Below are positions 36,048 through 45,091 of a stretch of DNA of 64,000 nucleotides, piece after piece. The notes under the pieces were generated by a model, which saw nothing but the letters and a program-made list of their open reading frames with translations, ran no database searches and was not told where the DNA came from. Numbering within the stretch: the stretch's first letter is position 1; every line of letters begins with the position of its first letter. The stretch is taken from assembly GCF_901875555.1 (NCBI RefSeq), contig NZ_CABFMD010000022.1, forward strand, positions 1-64,000, read 5' to 3'. Source of the DNA: Streptococcus parasanguinis (GTDB lineage: Bacteria; Bacillota; Bacilli; Lactobacillales; Streptococcaceae). A program made the position numbers and the translations under genes.

Positions 36048-37421
36048 ATGCCTGTTGCAACAGAAGCGGAACAAATCCGTAAATTTGAAAATGACGAAGT
36101 CGCCCAGCATTATTTTGAGGTTTTGCGGACCCTGATTTCAAAAAAATCTATCTTTGCCCAACAGATTGGGCTCAAGGAAGTGGCCAATTATTTAGGCGAA
36201 ATCTTCACGGCTGCAGGTGCAAAAGTAGAAGTAGACGATAGCTATACTGCTCCCTTTGTCATTGCCAAGTTCTTCTCCCCAAATCCAGATGCCAAGACCA
36301 TTATTTTTTATAACCACTATGATACGGTGCCGGCTGATGACGACCAACCCTGGAGTGGGGATCCCTTTACCTTATCGGTTCATTATGGTACCATGTATGG
36401 TCGAGGAGTCGATGATGACAAAGGCCACATCACAGCCCGTCTCACAGCCCTTCGAAAATACATTCGTGAAAAGGGAAACTTACCAGTCAATATCACCTTT
36501 ATCATCGAAGGAGCGGAAGAATCTGCATCAACCGACTTGGATAAATACTTGGCCAAGCACAAGAAACACTTGCGTGGGGCAGACCTCCTAGTATGGGAAC
36601 AAGGTACTCAAAACAACCAAGGGCAGTTGGAAATTTCTGGTGGTAGCAAGGGAATCGTCACCTTTGATATGGCGGTGAAGAGTGCAGAGGTGGACATCCA
36701 TTCCAGCTATGGCGGTGTCGTAGACTCGGCTTCTTGGTACTTGTTAAATGCCATTGCAAGCCTCAGAGATGCCCAAGGTCGCATCTTGGTGGAAGGCATT
36801 TACGATCAAATACAAGAACCCAATGAACGCGAGCTGGCCTTGATCGAGCAATATGCCAATAAGGGTCCAGCAGACGTGGCTGAAACCTATGGCTTGACCC
36901 TTCCGGTCCTACAGGAAGATCGCAAGGAATTCTTACGCCGCTTTTATTTTGAACCAGCTCTGAATATCGAAGGGATCAGCTCTGGCTATCAAGGCCAAGG
37001 TGTCAAGACCATTCTTCCAGCAGAAGCGCGTGCTAAGATGGAGATGCGCTTGGTTCCAGGTCTGGATCCCAAAGATGTTCTAGAGAAGATCAAGCAACAA
37101 TTGAAGAAAAATGGCTACGATCAGGTAGAATTGATCTACACACTTGGGGAAATGAGCTACAGAAGTGATATGAGTGCCCCGTCCATATTAACGGTCATCC
37201 GCCTCGCCAAAGAATTCTATCCGGAAGGGATTTCCGTCCTTCCGACAACAGCAGGGACAGGGCCTATGCACACTGTCTTTGAAGCATTGGAAGTACCAAT
37301 GGCGGCCTTTGGAATCGGCAATGCCAATAGTCATGATCATGGGGGCGATGAAAATGTGAAAATCGCCGATTATTACACCCATATTGAATTGATAAAGGAG
37401 TTAATAGCAAGTTATGAGTAA
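36048..37421 (+). CDS. M20-family dipeptidase/deacylase (ArgE/DapE type)
   Basis: This 457-residue zinc hydrolase has the motifs [40 protein letters not shown] and a C-terminal [16 protein letters not shown]. It belongs to the larger CNDP-dipeptidase-like M20 group, different from the smaller M20 gene at 32993. It lies between metQ and metN, overlapping metN by 8 bases, an arrangement also known in pneumococcus. Cleaving methionine-containing peptides or N-acyl-methionine would suit the position but is inference. Confidence 0.88.
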   Translation: MPVATEAEQIRKFENDEVAQHYFEVLRTLISKKSIFAQQIGLKEVANYLGEIFTAAGAKVEVDDSYTAPFVIAKFFSPNPDAKTIIFYNHYDTVPADDDQPWSGDPFTLSVHYGTMYGRGVDDDKGHITARLTALRKYIREKGNLPVNITFIIEGAEESASTDLDKYLAKHKKHLRGADLLVWEQGTQNNQGQLEISGGSKGIVTFDMAVKSAEVDIHSSYGGVVDSASWYLLNAIASLRDAQGRILVEGIYDQIQEPNERELALIEQYANKGPADVAETYGLTLPVLQEDRKEFLRRFYFEPALNIEGISSGYQGQGVKTILPAEARAKMEMRLVPGLDPKDVLEKIKQQLKKNGYDQVELIYTLGEMSYRSDMSAPSILTVIRLAKEFYPEGISVLPTTAGTGPMHTVFEALEVPMAAFGIGNANSHDHGGDENVKIADYYTHIELIKELIASYE

Positions 37422-38481
37422 AGCAATGATTCAGCTGGATCACATTGATGTGACCTTCCAGCAAAAGAAACGTCAGATCCAAGCCGTCAAAGATGTGACC
37501 ATTCATATTAATGAAGGCGATATCTATGGGATTGTAGGGTATTCCGGAGCCGGGAAATCAACCTTGGTTCGGGTGATCAATCTCTTGCAAGTGCCTAGCG
37601 CCGGAACCATTACTGTGGATGGAGATGTGATTTATCAAGATCAGGTGACCCTAAAACCAGCTGCCCTAAGAGAGAAACGTCGGGATATCGGGATGATCTT
37701 CCAACACTTTAACCTGATGGCTCAAATGACGGTCGCAGAAAATGTGGCCTTTGCTCTTAAACATTCTAAATTAAACAAAGAACAAAAGAATGAGAAAGTG
37801 GCTAAATTGTTGGAACTAGTAGGTCTAGAAGACCGTTCTGAAAATTACCCAGCCCAACTGTCTGGTGGACAAAAGCAACGGGTAGCGATTGCGCGTGCCC
37901 TGGCAAATGATCCAAAAATCTTGATCTCTGATGAATCAACTTCCGCCTTGGATCCAAAGACGACCAAGCAAATTCTGGCTCTGCTCCAAGAGTTGAATAA
38001 AAAACTCGGCTTAACCATTGTCTTGATCACTCACGAGATGCAAATTGTCAAGGATATTGCCAATCGAGTCGCCGTCATGCAAAATGGTGAATTGATCGAA
38101 GAGGGCTCTGTTTTAGATATCTTCTCCAATCCGAAAAACACCTTGACCCAAGACTTCATCACAGTTGCAACAGGGATCGATGAAGCCATGGTCAAAATCA
38201 ACCAACAAGCTATTGTCAAGAACTTACCTGAGGACTCGATTTTAGCGCATCTCAAGTATGCTGGATCTGTGACAGATACCGCCATCATCAATGATATATA
38301 CAAACAATACCAAGTATCTGCCAATATCTTATTTGGAAATATCGAGATTCTCGACAACACTCCAGTTGGGGAATTGGTGGTCATCTTATCAGGTGAAAAT
38401 CAAAATCTAGAAACTGCTAAAGCAGAATTAGAAAATGCAGGCGTTGCAGTGACTATTGTGAAAGATGGGAGAAAAGCATGA
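37414..38481 (+). CDS. metN: Methionine ABC transporter ATP-binding protein MetN
   Basis: MetN powers methionine import. The 355-residue protein has Walker [10 protein letters not shown], the signature [15 protein letters not shown] and Walker [14 protein letters not shown]. The C-terminal ACT-like NIL domain (about 270-350: [15 protein letters not shown]) binds methionine and shuts the transporter down when internal methionine is high. It overlaps the preceding peptidase by 8 bases and metP by 4. Confidence 0.97.
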   Translation: MSKAMIQLDHIDVTFQQKKRQIQAVKDVTIHINEGDIYGIVGYSGAGKSTLVRVINLLQVPSAGTITVDGDVIYQDQVTLKPAALREKRRDIGMIFQHFNLMAQMTVAENVAFALKHSKLNKEQKNEKVAKLLELVGLEDRSENYPAQLSGGQKQRVAIARALANDPKILISDESTSALDPKTTKQILALLQELNKKLGLTIVLITHEMQIVKDIANRVAVMQNGELIEEGSVLDIFSNPKNTLTQDFITVATGIDEAMVKINQQAIVKNLPEDSILAHLKYAGSVTDTAIINDIYKQYQVSANILFGNIEILDNTPVGELVVILSGENQNLETAKAELENAGVAVTIVKDGRKA

Positions 38482-39170
38482 TTGAATTGATTCAAACCTA
38501 TTTACCAAATGTTTATAAACTAGGCTGGTCTAGCCAATATGGATGGGGAACCGCCATCTACCTGACCCTGTATATGACCGTTATTTCCTTCATTATTGGT
38601 GGATTTTTAGGCTTGGTGACCGGACTATTATTGGTCTTGACGCGACCTGGGGGTGTCATCGAAAATAAAATCGTCTTCCAAATTCTGGATAAGATTACTT
38701 CCTTGTTCCGTGCCATTCCCTTCATTATCTTGTTGGCCTTTATTAACCCAGTGACCTACTTGCTCTTGAAAAATACCATTGGCCCTACAGCAGCCCTTGT
38801 TCCACTTTCCTTAGCGGTCTTTCCATTCTTTGCCCGCCAAGTCCAAGTTGTCTTGTCCGAATTGGATGGAGGCGTGATTGAAGCTGCCCAAGCCAGTGGG
38901 GCAACCTTCTGGGATATTGTCGGTGTCTACCTTCGTGAAGGGCTTCCAGATTTGATCCGTGTGACCACCGTGACCATCATTTCCTTAATCGGAGAAACTG
39001 CCATGGCGGGTGCCGTTGGTGCAGGAGGATTGGGAACCTTGGCCATCAACTATGGGAAAAATATGTTCAACAACGATGTCATCTTTGTTGCAACTCTGTT
39101 GATTCTTATCCTCATCGTTCTGGTTCAATTTTTCGGCGACTTTCTTTCAAAGAAAATCAGCCACCGTTAG
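38478..39170 (+). CDS. metP: Methionine ABC transporter permease MetP (MetI)
   Basis: MetP is the membrane channel of the methionine importer. The 230-residue protein has about five hydrophobic helices and the EAA loop that contacts Met[19 protein letters not shown] (about residues 130-148). The start overlaps the metN stop (ATGA). The following S-component gene begins 12 bases later without a strong ribosome binding site, so the operon probably continues. Confidence 0.95.
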   Translation: MIELIQTYLPNVYKLGWSSQYGWGTAIYLTLYMTVISFIIGGFLGLVTGLLLVLTRPGGVIENKIVFQILDKITSLFRAIPFIILLAFINPVTYLLLKNTIGPTAALVPLSLAVFPFFARQVQVVLSELDGGVIEAAQASGATFWDIVGVYLREGLPDLIRVTTVTIISLIGETAMAGAVGAGGLGTLAINYGKNMFNNDVIFVATLLILILIVLVQFFGDFLSKKISHR

Positions 39171-39182
39171 GATCAGTGTCCT

Positions 39183-39779
39183 ATGAATAGACTAAATGTG
39201 AATCAGATGAAAGAAGTTGGAGCCTTCATTCTCCTCTATTTCCTAGCGATTGGACTGGGTGTTATCCTGAGCAATCTAGTCGATCACCAAGGAAATATGT
39301 TTTACGCTCCAGCCTTCTCAGCCCTCATTGGCGGTCCCATTTACCGCTATTACCTGGAAAGAATCAAAGCCATTGGCGCTGTCTTTCTAGTTGGTTGCGT
39401 GATCGGATCATTTTTCCTCTTTTCACGTCATGGTGCAGGAGCCTTTGTTCCAGCCTTGATAGCAGGGAGTTTTGCGGAGATGGTCGCATCAAGTGGTCGT
39501 TTTCGCTCGAATTTGCGAAATGCCTTCTCTTTTCTTATTTTCGCCTTTGCGACGACAGGGCCCATCCTGATGATGTGGTTTTATCCGACAAATTACCGCA
39601 TGTCTTTATTGGATCGTGGAAAATCGATAGACTACGTCAATCGGGTGATGGTATCACCTGATCTAGCAACCATCACTTGGTTTGTCTTCACGGTCATACT
39701 GGGTGCGGGTATAGGATGGGGGCTATCTACTATCTTACTTCCATTATTGGACAAAAAAGGAGAAAAAGATGCACAATAA
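39183..39779 (+). CDS. MptD-family (Trep_Strep) ECF transporter S component
   Basis: This 198-residue membrane protein resembles the MptD/Trep_Strep family, thought to be substrate-specific subunits of energy-coupling-factor transporters. About six hydrophobic segments are visible, including VGAFILLYFLAIGLGVIL and ATITWFVFTVILGAGIGWGL. The conserved APAFSALIGGPIYRYYLERI stretch lies in the first half. Substrates of this family are unknown. It lies between metP and a SAM hydrolase, whose start it overlaps by 11 bases, which suggests a SAM- or methionine-derived ligand. It has no ATPase beside it. Confidence 0.78.
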   Translation: MNRLNVNQMKEVGAFILLYFLAIGLGVILSNLVDHQGNMFYAPAFSALIGGPIYRYYLERIKAIGAVFLVGCVIGSFFLFSRHGAGAFVPALIAGSFAEMVASSGRFRSNLRNAFSFLIFAFATTGPILMMWFYPTNYRMSLLDRGKSIDYVNRVMVSPDLATITWFVFTVILGAGIGWGLSTILLPLLDKKGEKDAQ

Positions 39780-40617
39780 TTTACTCGTTCTTCAGTCAGA
39801 CTTTGGTTTGGTGGATGGAGCAGTATCGGCTATGATAGGGGTTGCTTTAGAAGAATCACCAACCCTTAAAATTCACCACTTAACTCATGATATTACCCCC
39901 TACAATATCTTTGAAGGGAGTTACCGTCTCTTTCAGACAGTAGATTACTGGCCTGAGGGGACAACCTTTGTTTCGGTCGTTGATCCGGGTGTCGGCTCCA
40001 AACGAAAGAGTGTGGTAGCCAAAACGGCCAAGAATCAATATATTGTGACTCCCGATAATGGGACCCTTTCTTTCATCAAGAAACATGTAGGGATTGTTGC
40101 CATTCGTGAGATTTCAGAGGTGAAAAACCGCCGGGCCAATACAGAGTTTTCTTATACCTTCCATGGGCGCGATGTCTATGCCTATACAGGAGCTAAGTTG
40201 GCAAGTGGTCATATCAGTTTTGAAGAAGTTGGACCAGAACTCAGTGTTGAACATATAGTGGAAATACCAGTGGTGGAGACTGTTATTGGGGACAATCTTG
40301 TCAAAGGAGCAGTTGATATCCTAGATGTGCGCTTTGGTTCACTTTGGACTTCGATTACTCGGGAAGAGTTCAATCATTTAGCACCCGAATTTGGGGAGCG
40401 TTTTGAAGTGACCATCTATAACAATGACATGCTGGTTTACCAAAACCAAGTGACCTATGGCAAGTCATTCGCCGATGTGCGGATTGGACAGCCAATCCTT
40501 TATATCAATTCCCTCTACCGTGTTGGTCTTGCCATCAACCAGGGATCCTTTGCCAAGGCCTATAATGTAGGAGTTGGGGCTTCTTGGCATATCGAAATTA
40601 GAAAAATGGAAAATTAA
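39769..40617 (+). CDS. S-adenosyl-L-methionine hydrolase (adenosine-forming), DUF62 family
   Basis: Enzymes of this family split SAM with water to adenosine and methionine, or act as SAM-dependent halogenases. The 282-residue protein has QSDFGLVDGAVSAMIGVAL, FVSVVDPGVGSKRKSVV, TPDNGTLSFI and FHGRDVYAY. These supply the conserved Asp-Arg-His water-activating set, and no halogenase-specific loop is evident. AAAGGAG precedes ATG 39769. The position between two ECF S components and behind metNP suggests recycling of SAM within the methionine regulon. Confidence 0.88.
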   Translation: MHNNLLVLQSDFGLVDGAVSAMIGVALEESPTLKIHHLTHDITPYNIFEGSYRLFQTVDYWPEGTTFVSVVDPGVGSKRKSVVAKTAKNQYIVTPDNGTLSFIKKHVGIVAIREISEVKNRRANTEFSYTFHGRDVYAYTGAKLASGHISFEEVGPELSVEHIVEIPVVETVIGDNLVKGAVDILDVRFGSLWTSITREEFNHLAPEFGERFEVTIYNNDMLVYQNQVTYGKSFADVRIGQPILYINSLYRVGLAINQGSFAKAYNVGVGASWHIEIRKMEN

Positions 40618-40630
40618 TAGGAGATAAAAT

Positions 40631-41182
40631 ATGAAACAAAAATCATCATTTTCAATTAAAGATGTTGTAGCTATTGGGGTTGGAGCAGCCCTCTTTGTCG
40701 TGATTGCTATGTTGCCAATCCCTGCACCCGCACCGAATACAAGCATTCAGTTGCAATATGCCCTTCAGGCCCTCTTTAGTGTAGTTTTTGGCCCAATTGT
40801 TGGATTCTTAATGGGTTTGATTGGTCATGCCATTAAGGACGCAATGGCAGGTGGTCTATGGTGGACTTGGATCATTTCAAGTGGTTTGTTTGGTCTCTTT
40901 GTCGGTCTCTTCCGCAAGCAAATCGGTGAACTTAAAGGAGAAGTGACCAAGAAAGAATTGATTCTTTTTAATGTCGTTCAAATCGTATCCAATCTTGTGA
41001 TTTGGGGCTTGATTGCTCCAGTTGGTGATATCTTAATTTACAAAGAAAGTGCCAATAAAGTCTTCCTACAAGGTCTTGTGGCAGGTTCCTTTAATGCTCT
41101 GACAGTGGCCATTGCAGGATCCATTCTTTTGATTGCCTATGCTCGTACCCAAACAAAAGATGGAAGTTTATCTAAAGATTAA
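40631..41182 (+). CDS. UPF0397-family ECF transporter S component
   Basis: This 183-residue membrane protein of the UPF0397 family starts [20 protein letters not shown]. The short Ala-rich first helix is used in S components to dock on Ecf[22 protein letters not shown] and [19 protein letters not shown] follow. In pneumococcus a UPF0397 gene lies directly before a fused ECF ATPase and an EcfT gene. Here the matching ATPase and EcfT genes are at 48-50.5 kb, about 7 kb away. The substrate is unknown. Confidence 0.85.
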   Translation: MKQKSSFSIKDVVAIGVGAALFVVIAMLPIPAPAPNTSIQLQYALQALFSVVFGPIVGFLMGLIGHAIKDAMAGGLWWTWIISSGLFGLFVGLFRKQIGELKGEVTKKELILFNVVQIVSNLVIWGLIAPVGDILIYKESANKVFLQGLVAGSFNALTVAIAGSILLIAYARTQTKDGSLSKD

Positions 41183-41197
41183 TCGTAAATAAGAATA

Positions 41198-41225
41198 AAA
41201 AGCCTGGGAAACCAGGCTTTTTTTG
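41198..41225 (+). terminator. Terminator after the UPF0397 gene
   Basis: AAAAAGCCTGG pairs with CCAGGCTTTTTTT around GAAA. It ends the methionine/SAM block. Confidence 0.9.
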
Positions 41226-41242
41226 GTTATCAAAAATATTTT

Positions 41243-41255
41243 TTACAAAATGTAA
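41243..41255 (+). promoter_or_regulatory. Palindrome, possible operator of the XRE regulator
   Basis: TTACAAAATGTAA is a perfect 5+3+5 palindrome, 8 bases upstream of the -35 box of the small XRE gene. A self-binding site is likely but unproven. Confidence 0.4.
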
Positions 41256-41263
41256 GATATATA

Positions 41264-41291
41264 TTGCAAAATAGAAAATATAGTGTATAAT
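41264..41291 (+). promoter_or_regulatory. Promoter of the XRE/membrane-protein operon
   Basis: TTGCAA (41264-41269), a 16-base spacer and a perfect TATAAT (41286-41291), 31 bases before the GTG start. Confidence 0.65.
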
Positions 41292-41321
41292 AGAGCTATA
41301 AAAACAAGAAAGGAAAAACCT

Positions 41322-41516
41322 GTGGCAAAAAATCTTAAATTAAAAATGGCTCGGATTGAGCATGATATGACCCAGGGGGATCTTGCATATGCTATCGGGG
41401 TGACACGCCAGACCATTGGTTTAATCGAGGCAGGAAAATACAACCCGACCCTTAGCCTTTGTCTGGCCATTTGTAAGACCTTGGATAAGACGCTAGATCA
41501 ACTGTTCTGGGAGTAA
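41322..41516 (+). CDS. Small XRE-family (Cro/CI-like) transcriptional regulator
   Basis: This 64-residue protein is little more than one helix-turn-helix: LKLKMARIEHDMTQGDLAYA followed by VTRQTIGLIEAGKYNPTLSL. It ends LDKTLDQLFWE, typical of the YgzD-like stand-alone group. GTG 41322 is preferred, with AAGGA about 8 bases upstream; an ATG at 41283 would overlap the -10 box. It probably represses its own operon with the two membrane-protein genes that follow. Confidence 0.88.
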   Translation: MAKNLKLKMARIEHDMTQGDLAYAIGVTRQTIGLIEAGKYNPTLSLCLAICKTLDKTLDQLFWE

Positions 41517-41544
41517 CAGTTTTAATAATAGAAAGAGGAAGAAT

Positions 41545-42027
41545 ATGAAACAAAAGAAAGAACCAATTGTAAAAGATGAACGGACCATGCTGCTTGATGG
41601 AAAAATTGCGGGGGAACTTGTTCTTGGAATGACATTATTTATTGCCCTATCTGCCTTTGTGAAAGCTAGTATTCTGGACTTAGCCCTAGTAGCCTATATT
41701 CCAGAGCTCATTTTGTTGATTGTCATGGGAGTTTATGCTTTTGTGAGAAGGATAAGCTTTGGGATCGACATTCGAGATATGTTAGAAAAAGATAGCTGGT
41801 TGAGCCGCATTGGGTCAGGTCTAGTCTTTGCTGTGCTGATGATAGCCATGGATGTGATTGGAAAGCGAGAGGCAACGAGCTTTATCTTGAGTTCCAAGTA
41901 TCTGGTTAAAATTTTATTAGAAATCGTCGTCTTTGCCCTTTTGACTTATCTGTTAGAGAAACCACTTGCTCTTATCAATCGGAAAAAACAAAAGAAGATT
42001 GAGTCAGAGTTAGAGGATGAAGAATAA
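41545..42027 (+). CDS. DUF6773-like membrane protein
   Basis: This 160-residue protein has four hydrophobic segments (GELVLGMTLFIALSAFV, ALVAYIPELILLIVMGVYA, IGSGLVFAVLMIAMDVI and YLVKILLEIVVFALLTYLL). The cytoplasmic N-terminus contains KDERTMLLDGKIA, which recurs in altered form (IDEREEGLANKAG) in the next protein. The family tentatively named is of unknown function and is usually next to a small XRE regulator, as here. The next gene overlaps region 42017-42027 only if an earlier start is used. Confidence 0.7.
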   Translation: MKQKKEPIVKDERTMLLDGKIAGELVLGMTLFIALSAFVKASILDLALVAYIPELILLIVMGVYAFVRRISFGIDIRDMLEKDSWLSRIGSGLVFAVLMIAMDVIGKREATSFILSSKYLVKILLEIVVFALLTYLLEKPLALINRKKQKKIESELEDEE

Positions 42028-42037
42028 GGAGAAAGTA

Positions 42038-42529
42038 ATGAGATTACAATTGCTGAACAAACAAATCATAGATGAACGAGAAGAAGGGCTGGCCAATAAG
42101 GCTGGTGCGGAGACGGCTGGTTTTCTGTTCCTTGCCTTAACTGTTTTTAGTGTGGGATCCATTTTTACGTCTAAGGTGGGGTTAAGTCCAATCATGGTGG
42201 TAGCCTTACTCATCATCTCAGGATTGTATTATTCGGTTCGTTGTCAACGATTGGGTGTTAGATTTATCAATTATAGCTATCTAAATGTGATGGGAATTGT
42301 AGCAGTAACTCTTGTTCTTTCCTTGTTCATCTGGGCTCAAAATTTTCAATTAAACCAGGTTGTCTATCACTCAAATCCCTTCCATTCAAAGTTCTTGCTG
42401 GTGCTTCCGATCACATTTCTCCTGAATCTTCCAATTGTATGGGGAGTCAATACCCTTGTAATGCTTCTTGCAAAAGTTGAGAAAAAACGCTATGAAGCCT
42501 ATCTAGATCAGTTGGAAAAAGAAGAGTAG
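42038..42529 (+). CDS. Membrane protein of the XRE operon
   Basis: This 163-residue protein has about four hydrophobic segments (ETAGFLFLALTVFSVGSIF, LSPIMVVALLIISGLYYSV, VMGIVAVTLVLSLFIWA and FLLVLPITFLLNLPIVWGV). It shares the N-terminal DEREE..L..KAG motif with the preceding protein and is probably a diverged relative. ATG 42038 is preferred for AAGGAG 7 bases upstream. Function is unknown; the XRE-plus-two-membrane-proteins set suggests a response to a membrane-active compound, by analogy only. Confidence 0.7.
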   Translation: MRLQLLNKQIIDEREEGLANKAGAETAGFLFLALTVFSVGSIFTSKVGLSPIMVVALLIISGLYYSVRCQRLGVRFINYSYLNVMGIVAVTLVLSLFIWAQNFQLNQVVYHSNPFHSKFLLVLPITFLLNLPIVWGVNTLVMLLAKVEKKRYEAYLDQLEKEE

Positions 42530-42671
42530 GAAGAAAAAACGAATAAGTTCCCTTTCATTGTTAAATCTGGTATAAGTTAGATTTTTCTCTCTCATAGATT
42601 TTGAAATCTGTTTTTTTCTAAAAAATGAGCTATAATATAAAAAATTGAATATAAGCAAAATGAGGTTTTGG

Positions 42672-43526
42672 ATGAAAAATTTAGGCTTAGTTTTTAAAAC
42701 AATGAGAAAATCAAGAAAGCTGTCATTAGCCGAGGCTACAGGGGGACTTTTTTCCATTTCAATGCTATCTAGATTTGAGAATGGCCAAGCAGAAATGTCT
42801 GCCGAAAAATTGAGAGAATGCTTAGAAAATATCTACTTGCAAATGGGGGAATTTGAATTTATGGTTTCTGAATTTCAACCCTCTGAGATTGAAGAGTTGC
42901 ATTGGAAGTTGACAAAATATCGCTCCCCCCTTCAAAAGCAAGTGTTAGAGATGCTACTAGCCGAACAGAAACAGAAATTTTTAACTAGTTCAAAAAAACA
43001 GTTTTACAGGTTAAATACAATATGGATTAAAGCAGTATTAGCAGCATCAATTGATGAGTATGAAGTTCCAAAGGAAGATGTTGATTTCTTAACAAATTAT
43101 TTATTTTCTACTGAAATTTGGGCACGCTATGAATTACTCCTATTCTCAGAAACAGCTCATTTATTTGACAGTCAATTATACCTTTCCTATTGTCAAGAAA
43201 TGCTAAAACGATCTTCGTTCTTTCGGCATAATAATCTAAATGATAATTTGATTCATACGATGTTAGTAAATGGACTTTTTCATGCAACTAAGGAACACAA
43301 TTTTTTAGAAAGTACAATATTTGAGTATTTACTTTCAGAACATTTTGCAGACACACGAGATGCATTTATGAGAATAATGGAGAAGATAGCTAGGGGTTAT
43401 CATCAATTAGAAGAAGGTAATAATAGAGGTAAACAAGAAATTGAACAAGGAATTTTAATATTTGAACAATTGGGATATCTTGAACAAGTTAATTACTTTA
43501 AAGAAGTTTTTAAAGACAAGCTATAA
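42672..43526 (+). CDS. Rgg-family transcriptional regulator (module 1)
   Basis: This 284-residue Rgg/GadR/MutR-type regulator has an N-terminal helix-turn-helix (VFKTMRKSRKLSLAEATGG...SISMLSRFENGQAEMS). The rest is an all-helical TPR-like domain of the kind that binds peptide pheromones. The coding sequence is clearly richer in A+T than its neighbours, a sign of recent acquisition. A terminator follows, then a small-protein gene and an MFS gene, the same order as in the second Rgg module at 55-57.8 kb. The most likely target is that small-protein/MFS operon. No convincing pheromone gene is adjacent. Confidence 0.85.
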   Translation: MKNLGLVFKTMRKSRKLSLAEATGGLFSISMLSRFENGQAEMSAEKLRECLENIYLQMGEFEFMVSEFQPSEIEELHWKLTKYRSPLQKQVLEMLLAEQKQKFLTSSKKQFYRLNTIWIKAVLAASIDEYEVPKEDVDFLTNYLFSTEIWARYELLLFSETAHLFDSQLYLSYCQEMLKRSSFFRHNNLNDNLIHTMLVNGLFHATKEHNFLESTIFEYLLSEHFADTRDAFMRIMEKIARGYHQLEEGNNRGKQEIEQGILIFEQLGYLEQVNYFKEVFKDKL

Positions 43527-43541
43527 GTTTTGCTTATATTC

Positions 43542-43568
43542 AAAAAAGATGCGAAAGCATCTTTTTTT
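43542..43568 (+). terminator. Terminator after rgg (module 1)
   Basis: AAAAAAGATGC pairs with GCATCTTTTTT around GAAA. Confidence 0.9.
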
Positions 43569-43607
43569 GATAGTCTAATAATAAAGGGATTAGAAAGGAG
43601 ATTGCTG

Positions 43608-43745
43608 ATGACTGCATTTGTTGAAACATTACACAAATTGCCGATTCATTTACTTATCAATGCATCGTTTTACCTTTATTGTGAAAAAGTTGACCTAGAG
43701 GACTTTTATCCCGTTTGGAGACGATATCTGGAGGTGATCGAATGA
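43608..43745 (+). CDS. Small protein of the Rgg/MFS module 1
   Basis: This 45-residue protein is preceded by AGAAAGGAG 7 bases upstream, a strong binding site. Its second half, NASFYLYCEKVDLEDFYP, resembles the small protein at the same position in module 2 (QTSFYVKEEKLELTEEEK): both have SFY, then E-K, then a charged helix ending in R..LE/REVI. It overlaps the MFS start by 4 bases, so the two are co-translated. No signal peptide or membrane segment is clear. Function is unknown; a regulatory or accessory subunit of the transporter is a guess. Confidence 0.65.
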   Translation: MTAFVETLHKLPIHLLINASFYLYCEKVDLEDFYPVWRRYLEVIE

Positions 43746-44977
43746 ATCTTGTGAAAGAAAATCGATTTATTAGATATTCGATGGTCGCAAATTTTTTTAA
43801 CCAATTCGGTTCCTCCTTATATAATATTGTTTTCATTATCTATGTTGCAACGACCTTTCATTCTAAGTTATATATTAGTGTTGCAAATATGATTATCATG
43901 GTGCCCATATTTTTTCAACTTTGGATTGCACAAAAAGCAGATGAGACAGAATTGAAATCCAAATGGATCATTCGTATCGGATGGATTCAAGGTTGTTTCT
44001 TCTTCGTAATAGCGTTTCTAACTGGAAAGGTATCACTTTTTGCTTTTTCGATAATTTGTTTTTTAAATATCATATCGGATTGTTTATCTTGTTATCAAAG
44101 TAGTCTCTATACTCCAATTTTTAGTCATCAAGTCCATAAAGAGCAATTGCTTGAGGCTTACTCCTTGAATAATATTATAGGTTATATTTGTGTAATTGGA
44201 GGTCAAACTACTGGAGTTTGGATATTAAATGCGACGCATCAACAATTTAAAGTAATAGCCATTTTAAATGCGATCAGTTTTATCCTATCCTCTCTTATTT
44301 TTTGGTCCATAAAAGATGACTTAAGACACGGACAGGCCTTGAAATCTTCTGAAACTACATTTTTTATGAAAATAAAAGCAAGTTACCAATTGGCGATTCA
44401 AACATTTAATGAGAATGAAAAAGTATCCTTTAGATGGATGTTTGTTTGTATTGTTCTCATGAATGTATTGAGTACAGCAATATCCCCGATTTTATTAATT
44501 TACTATTTAGATCATTCACTTTTTAGATTTTCTTATGGAGAGAGTATCTTACTATTACAGATTGTTGGTCTAGTATTTGGAATTCTAGGAAATCTTCATC
44601 CAGAGGGATACTTTGCTCAAAAATCCTTAGTTTCAATCTTAAAAATGAGTACGGTAGTTCTTGTAGTTACAGGTTTCATTGGAATATTAAATTTACCCTC
44701 TATTTTTATTATTCTATTAAGTGGAGGTGATGCCTTCTTAACAGGAAAATTTAATCCAAAATTAAGTGCTTTTTGGGCCAAAAGTATTCCAGAAAATCAA
44801 TTAGCTCAGGTACGAACGCTTATTTCCACCGTAGTAATGGCGGCAATTCCTTTAGGTACAGTAGTCTTTTCAGCGTTAGCATCCTACTCAGTGAAGCTGA
44901 GTTGGTTTGTATTTTTTGGAATATCAATGGGAGTAATGATTTCAATTGTGTCGTATAAAGGCAAAGAAGTTGATTAG
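43742..44977 (+). CDS. MFS transporter (module 1)
   Basis: This 411-residue major-facilitator protein has about 12 hydrophobic helices. MVANFFNQFGSSLYNIVFIIY begins helix 1; IICFLNIISDCLSCYQS and EAYSLNNIIGYICVIGGQTTG are in the first half. The protein is homologous to the MFS protein at 55015-56235 over its whole length. ATG 43742 follows GGAGGTGA. It is AT-rich like its rgg. The substrate is unknown; MFS proteins linked to Rgg regulators often export peptides or antimicrobials. Confidence 0.85.
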   Translation: MNLVKENRFIRYSMVANFFNQFGSSLYNIVFIIYVATTFHSKLYISVANMIIMVPIFFQLWIAQKADETELKSKWIIRIGWIQGCFFFVIAFLTGKVSLFAFSIICFLNIISDCLSCYQSSLYTPIFSHQVHKEQLLEAYSLNNIIGYICVIGGQTTGVWILNATHQQFKVIAILNAISFILSSLIFWSIKDDLRHGQALKSSETTFFMKIKASYQLAIQTFNENEKVSFRWMFVCIVLMNVLSTAISPILLIYYLDHSLFRFSYGESILLLQIVGLVFGILGNLHPEGYFAQKSLVSILKMSTVVLVVTGFIGILNLPSIFIILLSGGDAFLTGKFNPKLSAFWAKSIPENQLAQVRTLISTVVMAAIPLGTVVFSALASYSVKLSWFVFFGISMGVMISIVSYKGKEVD

Positions 44978-45010
44978 GATTCGGTACTTAGCTTTTTTCA
45001 GTCAAATTAA

Positions 45011-45039
45011 TTGCATCCCGTATGGAGGCAGAGTATACT
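45011..45039 (+). promoter_or_regulatory. Promoter of trhO
   Basis: TTGCAT (45011-45016), a 17-base spacer, then TATACT (45034-45039), 53 bases before the start codon. Confidence 0.6.
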
Positions 45040-45091
45040 AGAATAGTTGAATGAAAAATTCTGATAATTTAATCTTAGAAAAGAGAATCTT

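Noticed and set aside
42503..42595. Minus-strand 30-codon peptide with basic start and Phe/Leu-rich end, divergent from rgg, resembling a short hydrophobic pheromone
   Set aside because: It has no ribosome binding site, overlaps the end of the preceding gene, and the hydrophobic part simply reflects the A-rich complement. Kept only as a weak candidate.
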